Below are positions 23,801-33,911 of a stretch of 64,000 bases of DNA, piece by piece. Positions within the stretch are counted from its first letter, which is position 1, and every line of letters begins with the position of its first letter. The notes below the pieces were generated by a model that ran no database searches, was not told the DNA's origin, and worked only from the letters and a program-made list of their open reading frames with translations. Made by a program: the position numbers and the translations under genes. The stretch lies in contig NC_026503.1 of assembly GCF_000182925.2 (NCBI RefSeq), forward strand, positions 496,001 to 560,000. The letters are read 5' to 3'. The stretch comes from Neurospora crassa OR74A. Lineage: Eukaryota > Ascomycota > Sordariomycetes > Sordariales > Sordariaceae.

Positions 23801-25237
23801 TTTCCGTGTCGGCTCTAGCCCGTCATTCCTTTGCGTGCTTCTAACCATTCAGCTTGCAAACTGAACCACACCCAAAAGCTGCATAGCTTCCTGCACCCCG
23901 GCTCTTCCCACAGCTTTTTTCCATCGTGCCGGTGCCCATGTCGTGCTACCATCTCGTTCGTGTCTCTTCCAATTGCTCGGAAGGTAGTAGCTAGGGCTGT
24001 TGGTCTGTTAATTAGTCTAATTGCTAGCTTCACCGCCATAGGGATTAACAATTGATGCGACCAAGATGCTCCATGGAGGTTGGTCTTCATAACCATCAAT
24101 TCCTGATTCAGGCTTCGTGGAATCTGGTCTTTCCATCCTGCTGGGTCAGCTCATGTCCCCCTCCCCTTCCTACGCTGTCTCACCTGATCGCCTCATTCGA
24201 GTGCTACCCCTCTCTCACCAAGGGGAAGAAAGTTTAACCTTGTTACCATTTGTCTGTTTCGTCCTGCTGGCCAGCCTGCTATGGTAGAGCTACACAACAA
24301 ACATACGAAGCTTTCCCATCACCTGAGCCCTCGGGTGATCCAATCATCTTTTGGACTCAACCATTTTTTGGGCGACTTGCGACTTGCAAGGTTTTCGACA
24401 AATCAAATGAACCTTTGAGCTTTTCTTCTTCCCTTCCCCCCTTCTCAATTTTTTAAAGACGCCACTTGCGCATTTCTTACCTACCCTGTACCCTACCGAA
24501 CATACACTACTGCGACTGAACATTGGACAGAAATCGGAACTTGTGTCATGGTACCTACCTTGAATCGTTCCAGCCCTGCCAGCTTTTGTTTTCGCCTCAA
24601 CAAGGGACCGTATACATACCTACCTAGTCAACCCCATCGGACCTTTCCGAAAACTGGCATACAAACACACACATACACCATCACCACCACCACCACCACC
24701 ACCATCATATCATCTTTTACAAGCTTTTCATTGTTTCACACGCCCAACTTTTACCTTCTCCCACCGACAGATCATCTGGCTTCCTGAACTGAACAGAAAG
24801 TTTTTCTCCTCACCCACACTCACTGTCTTTGATCCGTATTATTGCCCGGTCAAGTCTTCTCGGTGATGAAGCTTCCTCCTCCATACCCGACATTTCTACC
24901 ATCCGAATACCTGAACACCCGAAACCCAACGACGACCCTTGTTACTCCTACAAAACCGACACCTTGAACGACTGAAACAAGGCAACCAAAATTCAACATG
25001 GAGCATTAACGGATCAATCAACCTCTTATCACGCGTGGAAGTAGTATAGGTCAGGCTGCGTGCGGTTTGTTGCTGGTTGCGCAATTGGGATAACACAGAG
25101 CAGAGTCTTATTTCCAGGATCTCAATCAGTCCTGCCGAGACTTCCAGTTTGTGTGACTCGCGAATCAGAGCAAAAGTAAAGGCCAAAAAAAGGGGACGGG
25201 ACTTTCTTTTCTTCAACACTCCACGCCAATCAATGCA
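20854..25237. other. Long divergent spacer between cox4 and the 504-residue gene
   Basis: About 4.4 kb contains the promoters of both flanking genes. The left part (20854-21150) is GC-rich and should hold the cox4 promoter. The middle (21300-23400) has overlapping frames on both strands of up to 180 codons without domains or splicing logic. A (CTGC)n run lies at 23481-23507 and a (CAC)n run at about 24683-24704. The right part from about 23800 is pyrimidine-rich and ends in a likely 5' leader. I see no supported gene. Confidence 0.5.
23481..23507. repeat. (CTGC)n microsatellite
   Basis: About six CTGC units in the spacer upstream of the 504-residue gene. No function is evident. Confidence 0.85.
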
Positions 25238-26752
25238 ATGGGAATCCAAATCGTCGAGTCCGCGCTAGAACCGCCTCGATCGTCTTTCGCGCAGCCGCAG
25301 CAGCAGCAGCAACAATACGGACCATGGCACTACCGCGATGTGCGCTCAAGCAGCCGCCGTTATGGCTGGGGTGAAGGACCGGCGGCGGCGGCGGCGGCGG
25401 CCCTCATCTCGAATGCATTTTCCGAGAAGAAGAGATTTGCTGGAGCCGCGGAGGGGGGTAGTAGTAGGGGTAGCGGAAAGAGTACCAGCAAGACGGCAGT
25501 GGTGTGTCTTCCACTTCCTGCTCTTGTTGTCGAACAGGCCCAGGAAGAGCAACCGGAAACTAGCAGCATCGGATCAACAGAAGTTCTCACGCTCTCGGTC
25601 CCAGCCGCAGCCCCAGCCTTAGCCTCAGCCTCAACACCCACAACAGCAACAGCCTCGCCGTGGCCATCATTCACAATCCCAAGACCTTCTGCCTCTACTT
25701 CCCCAATCCTCACATTCCCACTTACTCCCATCAACCCGCCGCATCTTTCGCATCTTGAGGCGCATGTCCTTCCCAAACCCAAAAGCCTTAAACGTTCTCG
25801 TCCCTGCACAGACGTAGATGGCCACAACACCGCCCCGCTCCCGTGCAAGAAGCGGCGTCTGCGGCTAAACTTCGTCACGTCCCGTCTATCTCATCCCTTT
25901 TCGTTACCCGCTACGCACATCCTTAACCGGGAATCGATCCTCAAGGGAGATAAGAGGCTACGAAGTATAGCGGCGGCAGCGAACAGGAGGATGGCCATGG
26001 CTGGATTAGGGTTCGGTGGAGTTGGGGGGCAAAATGGGGGCGGAGGTGGAATGGCAATGGCGATGGGAGGGAGTGGGAGTGCGGCATCGTGGTTGAGGAA
26101 GATGGCTGTCATGAATCGGTTTAGGTTGAGGATGATGGGGGAGGGTTTGGTGAGGGCTCAGCAGGCTCAGCAGGCTGCGCAGGCACAGGCTGTACAGGCA
26201 CAGGCTCATGAAACTGGGCAAGGGAGAGGAGGAGGAGTACCTATGCAACGAACAGCTCAAGGACATCATGGCTTCGAACCCGCAACAACTCAACAGCCTC
26301 CTCCACCTAGGGGCAGTCAAGCTGGTGGGCAACAAGTTCGGGTGCCAGTAATAACAGGGTTTCCACCACCGGTGATACACACCACCACCTCCAACTCAGG
26401 ACCACAAACATCAGCACCATCAACGCCACAACGCCTCTCTCCCTCTCCGCCCCTTCACCCACTTTACTCACCAGACCTTCGGCCCACAGACGACCAAGAC
26501 GATCAAGACTTTGACGACGAAGACGTTGCCTTCCCCACATCAGCGCACGAAAGTCGATATGAAGGCGAAGAAGAGGAAGAAGGGCACGAAGTGTATGCGG
26601 ATTTTGGGGTGTTATTCGGCGGCGGCGGCGGCGATGGGGATGATGATGTCGACGAGGAGGGAGATAGCATATCTGGCGAGATGTCTGGAGAGCAGCAGCA
26701 GGAGTGTTTGGGTTTGGACGATTGGGATGGGATTTCTTGGGGGGCTGCGTAG
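25238..26752 (+). CDS. Low-complexity hypothetical protein, 504 residues
   Basis: This is a single exon opening MGIQIVESALEPPRS. It has poly-Gln near residue 22 and poly-Ala near 50. A basic, well-ordered segment lies at about residues 202-250 (PLPCKKRRLRLNFVTSRLSHPF, then ILNRESILKGDKRLRSIAAAANRR). Gly/Met and Gln/Ala stretches follow, then an acidic tail with EDVAFPTSAHESRYEGEEEEE. The basic segment looks like the conserved core of a family of filamentous-fungal proteins of unknown function, but I cannot name it. KKRRLRL could act as a nuclear localisation signal. Trinucleotide slippage (GGC, CAG) explains the homopolymers. Confidence that it is a gene is high because the frame is long and organised. 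Its function is unknown. Confidence 0.8.
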   Translation: MGIQIVESALEPPRSSFAQPQQQQQQYGPWHYRDVRSSSRRYGWGEGPAAAAAAALISNAFSEKKRFAGAAEGGSSRGSGKSTSKTAVVCLPLPALVVEQAQEEQPETSSIGSTEVLTLSVPAAAPALASASTPTTATASPWPSFTIPRPSASTSPILTFPLTPINPPHLSHLEAHVLPKPKSLKRSRPCTDVDGHNTAPLPCKKRRLRLNFVTSRLSHPFSLPATHILNRESILKGDKRLRSIAAAANRRMAMAGLGFGGVGGQNGGGGGMAMAMGGSGSAASWLRKMAVMNRFRLRMMGEGLVRAQQAQQAAQAQAVQAQAHETGQGRGGGVPMQRTAQGHHGFEPATTQQPPPPRGSQAGGQQVRVPVITGFPPPVIHTTTSNSGPQTSAPSTPQRLSPSPPLHPLYSPDLRPTDDQDDQDFDDEDVAFPTSAHESRYEGEEEEEGHEVYADFGVLFGGGGGDGDDDVDEEGDSISGEMSGEQQQECLGLDDWDGISWGAA

Positions 26753-27807
26753 ATCTTCCTAGGTAGTGAGCTGGTATGGGAGGGTATGGATGGGACGGGG
26801 TTGCGGACTGGGCGGCATTGTCATGTTATTTACTACCGCATCACTAAAACTTGGGCGTATCGATTGGTTCGGGCAGGACGTCGTGCTTTTTAGCGCAAGC
26901 TTTGCATGTAGGCGGTTACATAAAACAAAGCAGAAGAAAGAACATAGGTGGCATTTGTCAGTGATTTGTTTACCTTGGTTGCCGTACCAGGCCTTCCAGC
27001 GCGAAACTTGTCCGTTCTTTGTCTGGATACCTGCCAGATCTCATTCTCTTCACCCGGCACGTCTACATCCTTCGGGGAGATACGCGATCACGCTCGGGCG
27101 GTTACTTCCTCGTGGCGAACATTGTTGTTGTTGGGGCTCGCGACTCGCCTCCGCCTCGGGCAGCAGGCAGCTCGCGCGGCTCCGGCCGATGGTGTTGATA
27201 ACGAATACATGTAGATAGCCTTGGCGAGGGAAGACGATAACGGAATCAATGTTCATCAATTGGAGATTTCGACAGGATACCTCTAGTGATCGATATCGTG
27301 GTGTTTCAGACGTCGCGAATACCGACGGATGTCGCGGGATGGAGCCGGGCTGAACGGACTTCGGAGTCGAGGAGGGACGGAGTGAATGGTGGAAGTGAGA
27401 GGTTGAGGTTACGGGACGATCCGGGCGACTCACCGGGATTCACGGAGGTTTCCCCTGAAATATACAGGGACCCGAGGTTCGGTCCAGTGAGCCGGTGCCC
27501 CACTGCAGGGAGCTGCCCCTGCCGAGCTACGGTATGTTGTGTACCCCACAGCGTATGCGCGGACGTCATGGCAGACGGGATCTACCCCACCTTAGTTTAC
27601 TGAGTGGCTGCCGCTGCTGATAGCGCTGGTCGTCCGCTACCTCTGACTTACATTACATGGAGGCCCAGTGATAAGGGACAACTCCCCATCTAACGAACAT
27701 CTACAGTCTCGCCTCCTACTCTACTCTTCATACCTCGTCTTCTCCAATCATACCACTCACTACCTACCCACCACGACAACACACAAACCACCACCACCAC
27801 CACCACC
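26753..27807. other. Spacer upstream of the OHCU decarboxylase gene
   Basis: I see no supported gene. Short overlapping frames near 26950-27600 lack domains. Just before the next start codon is a (CCA)n run at about 27788-27808. Confidence 0.5.
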
Positions 27808-28636
27808 ATGTCCTCCCACACCCACACCCACAGCACCCACCTCAACCCCGAAGCAACCCCCTTCCTCCCCGCCATCACCTCCCTCCCCACCCTCCCCGAC
27901 GCCGCCCTCATCTCCACCCTCGACCTCCTCTTCGAACCCTCTCCCGACCTACACGCCCTCGCGCTTCCCACCCTGCGCACCATCTCCTTTTCCTCCTACG
28001 ACGACCTCATCTCCACCCTCCGCGACGAACTGCTCGCCATCGCTGACGCCGTCGCCCTCGCCGCCGCTGATCCCTCCGTCCCGCAGATAGAAAAGGAAAA
28101 TATCCAGCGGCCGTTGCATGCGATATTGGGAAGTCATCCGAGACTGGGCGAGGCGAAGAAGGAAAAGCTGTCGGCGCAGAGTCGAAAGGAGCAGGCGCAT
28201 TTGAATTCCGGGGGGGATAGTGAGGAGGTGAAGGAGGAGCTGAGGAGGTTGAATAAGATGTATGAGGAGACGTTTCCGGGGTTGAGGTATGTGGTGTGGG
28301 TTAATGGACGGGGGAGGGGGGAGGTGATGGCGGATATGAGGAGGAGGATTGCGAGGGGGGATTTGAGGGCGGAGGAGAGGGAGGGGATTCAGGTTGGTTC
28401 TTTTTTTTTCTTTCTTTCTTTCGTGGTTCTCCCTTTTGATATTGTCATCGGTGCTGCAGTAGCCTTGATGTTCCTGGAGCTGCTACAGTTGGAGCACTAC
28501 ATCATGCGTGATGGAAATTAAGGATGGCAAGGCTGACTTTTACCTACCTAACACCTAGGCAATGTGCGACATTGCGGCCGATCGAGCGGCCAAACTCCTC
28601 AAGTCCGCACAGGAGGCCGTCGAACATAGCGCTTAG
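27808..28636 (+). CDS. 2-oxo-4-hydroxy-4-carboxy-5-ureidoimidazoline (OHCU) decarboxylase
   Basis: Exons are 27808-28392 and 28559-28636, joined in phase 0, giving 220 residues. The protein has the all-helical OHCU decarboxylase fold signatures: LHAILGSHPRLGEAKKEKLS with the catalytic-type His110 in the HPRLG box, the S..EQ motif just after it (SAQSRKEQAHL), and KMYEETFPGLRYVVWVNGRGR near residue 150. The enzyme carries out the last step from urate to S-allantoin, so it belongs to purine nitrogen scavenging. Exon 2 supplies the last helix (AMCDIAADRAAKLLKSAQ). The first 40 residues are His/Pro-rich and unusual. No clear peroxisomal SKL-type tail is present, since the protein ends EHSA. Confidence 0.93.
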
Positions 28637-29390
28637 AGAAACTGAGTACATGGCCATATAGCTGTGGTGGCTGCCAACTTCATCCAATTGTACGGTTGGT
28701 GCCAGACAAGGCAGGAGGATCAAATGCAGGTCGCTTGGGATGTGACCTGCATGCTGAGAAGGCTGTCACATCTCAGCCACACCCGTCAACCGGCCGACAG
28801 CCCGTTTGTTGTTGGACGAATCCTTGACGACAATGCAAATGCACTCTGCTCGAAGGGGACATTGGCTCCTTATCAAAGGACTAAATCGGTAAGCACCCTT
28901 GTGGAAAGCAATGGAAGGGCATGCTCGAGGACAAAAAGTGCTGCTTGTTATTCACTTGCTAACCCGTGGTTGAAGAACGCCTAGTGATCTGCTGGCGCCT
29001 AATGCATTACCTTGAGCTTCGTCATCTCAGCCTCACCCATTGGCCGGCTGTTTGTTATCGAACGAATCATCGACGGCAACAACATGCACGTAGCCCGCGG
29101 GATTCAGCATCAGCATACGGATGCTACGTGGGCGACACCAATGGATAAGTTTGTCGACAGGCCACTCGCATGACTCTACTAGGAGAGGCCTACTGTTACC
29201 CCCACCCAAAGCATCGTATACTTTGCCTTCTGTCTTCATAAAGACCCAACATGTTCCGTGCAAGCAGTGATCCCTTTCATTCTCCGCAGCGTCTCCTATA
29301 TCTGCTATCACAATCTCACACAATTCACTTCTCACCTGATTCTTCCTTTTTGAAGCCATCTTTGACAACTCCTTTGATATACAAGTCTTG
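28637..29390. other. Spacer with a decayed internal duplication and an antisense frame
   Basis: This stretch lies between the OHCU decarboxylase and dynamin genes. Two related segments at about 28768-28844 and 29022-29087 share CATCTCAGCC, then CGGCCG/TGGCCGG, TTTGTT, GACGAATC/AACGAATC and ATGCAC in the same order. They look like an old duplication. The minus-strand frame 29033-29359 crosses the right copy and is listed separately. Confidence 0.4.
29033..29359 (-). CDS. Possible small divergent ORF, 108 codons
   Basis: The frame starts with ATG 31 bp upstream of the dynamin start and runs away from it: MASKRKNQVRSELCEIVI, then HGTCWVFMKTEGKVYDALGGG, ending in VAVDDSFDNKQPANG. The composition is protein-like, but I recognise no family and see no TATA box or intron. 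If transcribed, its leader would have to overlap the dynamin gene. It may equally be a relic or a chance frame. Confidence 0.25.
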   Translation of the reverse strand: MASKRKNQVRSELCEIVIADIGDAAENERDHCLHGTCWVFMKTEGKVYDALGGGNSRPLLVESCEWPVDKLIHWCRPRSIRMLMLNPAGYVHVVAVDDSFDNKQPANG

Positions 29391-31692
29391 ATGAAACTTA
29401 AACGCTCTTTGCCCGAGACCACAACAGCAACTCCTTCTACAATGGGTTCTGAGATCAAGCCCCCTGCCTCAGGCATCCTGACCAGCCCTGATCGTCTCCG
29501 CAAGATTGATCAGTTGCGTGAAAAGAACATCGATGTCATCTTGCCGTTGCCTACACTGGTTGCGGTCGGTGACCAAAGCTCTGGCAAGTCTTCCTTGCTC
29601 GAGAGCGTCACTGGCATTCCGTTCCCTCGCGGCCAGGAACTCTGCACCCGTTATGCAACTCAAATCACCCACCGCCGCGATCCTGAGGTGCAGATTATCA
29701 TCACCATCATCCCTGCCCCTCAGAGTACCGAAGCGGAAAAGGCCACCCTCAGGTCTTACCGCAAGGAGCTTTCCTCGACCACCGAGCTCCGTGACCAGTT
29801 TGCCAAGATTCTTGATGAGGTAGGCGTCCCACCTTTTAGTTTGCCAACTTCTGCTAACCGTTACGTAGGTCAACGTCTATATGAAGATCAAGACAGACAA
29901 GAACCCTGAAGGAGAGAAGACCTTTTCTAGGGACATCTTGAAGATTGAGAAATGCGGCCCCACTGAGGACTATCTCACCGTCATCGACGTTCCCGGCATC
30001 TTCCGCCTGACCTCCAAAGGACAAACAACAGAGAGTGATCGCAACCTTGTTCGAGACATGGTCACCGGCTTTATCAAGGACAAACGGACCATCATCCTTG
30101 CCGTCTTGCCTGCCAATGTGGATGTGATGACGCAGGAGATCCTGGCTCTGGCCGAACAATACGACCCGGATGGAGAGCGCACCCTCGGTGTCCTCACCAA
30201 GCCTGATTTGGTCATTGAGCGCAGTGCCAAAGAGGCGGTTTGCAACCTCGTCACGGGAAGGAAGAAAGCCCTCAACCTTGGCTACTACCTTGTCAAGAAC
30301 CGTGGAGGTGATGACGACGATGACTCTAAAGATGACTCGGGTATTCGCCGGAAAGAAAGAGATCTCTTCCAGCAGAGTCCTTGGTGTAACTTGCCGCAAG
30401 AGCGCGTGGGAGTTGCAGCACTTCGTGAGAGGCTCCAGGATCTTCTGGGTGAGATCACGGACAAGGCGTATCCTGAGCTTCGTTCTGAAGCGCGCAAGAA
30501 GCTCGCCGAGGCTCGGGAACAACAAGATGCGCTTGGCCCTCCGCGACAGACGGAGCGCGAGCAACAGCAGTATCTTGCTCAGATCGCAGCCAAATTCCAG
30601 CAAATCGTTCGTGCAGCTCTCGAAGCCAACTACTCCACTCATTCAGCGTTTGATGAGCATGGCTTGAGGCTGATTTCTCAGGTAGTAACCGTCATAGACA
30701 TTTTCAACAGGCAGATGAGACAAAAGGGCCACACATACTCCTTTGGAAAGATTGATACAGGGGAGTGGGGTAGTTCAGACAACAAAGCGGATGACAGTGA
30801 AGAAGAAGAAAATGCTTCAGAGCACGGTACAGAGCAGAACATCGCAACCAACGCGAAGGAAGTTCGCCGAGCATTTCCGGAGTTGGAGAGCATTATTCAC
30901 ATGGTGGAGGAACCGAGTGCTGAATTCACCGTCCAGCAAGACAACAGTAATTGGATCCGGAACATGTACCATGAATCTCGTGGTGTCGAACTCGGCACCT
31001 TCAGCCCCATTGTTCTCGCTAGCGCTTTCCGGGAGCAAACTACCAAATGGAGCCTAATGACGGAGCACCATCTCAGCGATATAATCCTGAGCATTCACAA
31101 GTTTATCATTAGCATCCTCAAGATTGTTTGCTCGGATAGCAAGCTCTTTGAGGCGATCAAGTCCATCCTCATGGATGATTTACTGGCGAGGTACGCGAAG
31201 GGCATGGACTATGCCAAGTTTTTGGTCCAGGTGGAACGCGAGAAGAAGCCCTACACCGTCAACCACTACTTCAGCAGCAACCTCCAGAAAGCTCGCGGGG
31301 ATCGGGTCGCCGAGGCCCTGCAGAACAAGCGTTACTATGATAGCAACTGTGTGAGTGTCGAATATGCGGTCAAATTCGAACACGTCAGTACGGCCATCAC
31401 CAACAAAAGCAACGAGCAGCATGCCCAAGATGACATCCACGACATCCTCAAGAGCTACTACAAAGTGTCCCGCAAGCGCTTTGTCGACAACGTGTGGCTC
31501 TATGCGGTTGATCATCACTTGCTCTCTGGACCCAACAGTCCCTTGACGCTCTTTTCGGAACAGTGGGTGTTGGGATTGGATGAGGACTCGTTAAATGCTA
31601 TTGCGGGCGAGTCCCGCACTACCAGAGACAAGCGAAAGGAGTTGACCAAGAAGATTGCTGATTTGGAGGAGGCGTTGAGGATTTTGAAGTAG
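29391..31692 (+). CDS. Dynamin-superfamily GTPase (fungal Mx/dynamin-like)
   Basis: Exons are 29391-29819 and 29869-31692, a 49-bp intron with a TGCTAAC branch site, giving 750 residues. The GTPase domain shows G1 GDQSSGKSS at about residues 60-68, the RYATQI switch region, G3 DVPG at 183-186 and G4 TKPD at 253-256. A long helical middle and stalk region follows, with an acidic insert (DDSEEEENASEHG). The C-terminal region (DDIHDILKSYYKVSRKRFVDNV to the helical end) matches the GTPase-effector domain. No pleckstrin-homology or transmembrane segment is visible, as in Mx-like proteins rather than classical dynamins or mitofusins. Fungi carry many such paralogues of uncertain role in membrane remodelling. 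A second in-frame ATG at 29442 (MGSEIKPP) could be the true start, since paralogues often begin close to that motif. Confidence 0.93.
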
Positions 31693-31785
31693 ATGGTGTT
31701 AATACTGCTTTTTGGCATGTTTATGCTTCGTTTCGTTTGTTGTGCAGATGATTTATGTTGTTTCGTCATCTCTGATCCAGGGGTC

Positions 31786-32052
31786 TACAGTCCAGTACTG
31801 GTTTGTTTGTTAGTTTGAGACCTCGTGTCAACTTTTCCATGCGTTTGTATAGCTAACTGATGCTTGACTTTTACCTTAAATACGCCATCTCTAGCTACTA
31901 AAATGCCAGATTAAATCCTGTTAATGCCTTTGAACTTATCTGTATCAGCTTTAGGACTATTCGAACAAGATTTCATCTAGTACACTATGTATATTATACT
32001 ACCAAGAGTGCCTAGTGTACCAAGCTAACAAATAAACCAGCATCGGACTGTA
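31786..32052 (-). mobile_element. MITE-like DNA transposon, copy 2
   Basis: This 267-bp element is bounded by TACAGTCCAGTACTGG and CATCGGACTGTA. It is related over its full length to 8821-9086 in reverse orientation, sharing for example GTTGACACGAGGTCTC and GAATAGTCCTAAAG. The inverted ends and flanking TA are the same as in copy 1. It sits 94 bp beyond the dynamin stop codon and so may lie in or near that gene's 3' untranslated region. No coding capacity is seen. Confidence 0.8.
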
Positions 32053-33911
32053 CGTATCGTAGATCAGCTTAACCAGAGCACACTGGACAATGTAGATACT
32101 TTGCTCATGAGATGTCATTTTTCCCGTTCATCGCAATAGCTCGCGAGTCTTGTCGCCTGCAGCCTAAAGTAGGTACGGTGGCACGACACCGCGGTGACGT
32201 TTATGGCTCACCGAGATCTCCATCTAGGTACCTACATAGTACACTAGGATCTAGGTACGTCGACCTGTCACTTGTTACTTGTCACTTGTCGCTTACTTGT
32301 ACGTCCTAAAGCAATACCGAATGCGGTATTCGGTATCCCCATTTGAAATTCGAAGCAAGAAGGGGCAGTGCCGGCCGCGGTATGTGTCCTTTTTGCATGT
32401 GCGCAGCAAGTGCTGCTTACCTTATGCGCGTTATCGTTGTACTACTTAGCCAGTCGGATAATGCGATTTTACCTACTACTCGGAAGTGATAGAAGTGCAG
32501 TTGTCATGGTTGTCATCTGTGGACGAATCGGGTAAGGAAGAGAGAGGGTGTGCGGGATGGCTGGGGTAATGTACATAGGTACATAGGTACAGTAGGCGCA
32601 GTTTGGGTCATGGGACTACATATGGGAATTGAGGTGTTCCTGTCTGTGCCTGAAGATGGAAGATGAGATGAGATGAGATGAGGGATGGTAAGCTGCAAGC
32701 TGCAGGCTGCAATGTACTCCGCAGTTTGCCTTTCTTCGATTCTGCAATGGGACACATCATTATGAGGTGGTACAACCATAAGGCAACGGGAAAGGGTGGG
32801 AAGTACCGAGGGAAGTATGTACCGTGGGTTGATCTGCCTCGGGGTTTTGCGTATCCTGGTTGGATCAAGGATCAATCATCCCCGCGTTCTTCGTGAGGCG
32901 GGAGCGTGTGTTATGATATGTGACATGACATGGAAAATGAGACATGACTGGAAGCTGTTGAACCCTTTCTTTCTTTCGTCGGTTTGTGTTCGTTGGACTT
33001 GGGAGTTATGCGGGGTTGGAATTACCGACATACATCATATACATACAATCCGAAAAGGCGAATACCAGCCACGATTGATCTTTTCATACAAACCAACGTC
33101 GACTTGAATGCTCTGTCGAGGTTCCTCTTTCCATTTAGCGGAAGTCATCAGTGATGACAGCATGCAGCTACTGTATGTAGGTGAGACTGGGGAACTTTAT
33201 GGGGCAGATGCCCCTGGGGTAACACGGCATGGAAAGGCTCTGAGGCTGAAGGCCCCACTAAAGCGGCAGTGCCCGCCACATGATGCGGATCCTCTACCCA
33301 AAGGGGATTTTCTCATCAGCCACGGGTTCTGTCAGTTAGGTGGTTGATGGTTTTCGACCAACCGCTCTTACCCGTGGACTTATACAGCACTACTACCAAC
33401 TAGTCTAGCGTATAAATCTTCAGCGAAACCCAAGCCCTGCCAAGAAATCAACCACCGGCCGCCGAGAAGAGACGGTGGGAAACGGTGTAGAGGCACATAC
33501 AAATCCATCACCGCAGCAGCGCTTGGTGGCTTTTCTATGGCTCGAAGGGTGCCTAGCGCCGCCCAGCCGTATGCACTGTTGATCGTTCCACAGCAAAATC
33601 GTGAAGGGATTTTAGCGATTTAGCGGTCCAGTGATCATGGCAACCAACCCACGCAACCGCAGCCGGGGCCCGGGGCAGGGCAGCAGCGGTCTGACCCTTA
33701 CTTTCACTTCCCCATTCTTGTTGAGGATCTCATCCGACAGGCTGACGACGAATCGATGTCTACACCGAACTTCGTCATACCTTTTACCTACACTTGAGTA
33801 CACTGAGTACACTGAGTAGGGTTACTTAAAAGGCGGGACGGTCCGTTATCTTTGTGCATGTTTGGAAGCTTCTTTGAAACCTTGACTCAACGATAGGTAT
33901 CTACTTCAACC
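32053..33911. other. Spacer upstream of the DUF2235 gene
   Basis: About 1.9 kb without a supported gene. It holds repeated CACTTGTCACTTGTC units near 32268-32292, a (GATGA)n run at about 32661-32682 and TAGGTACCTAC motifs. Frames here are short and overlapping. Confidence 0.5.
32661..32682. repeat. (GATGA)n microsatellite
   Basis: Four to five GATGA units in the spacer between the dynamin and DUF2235 genes. Confidence 0.8.
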
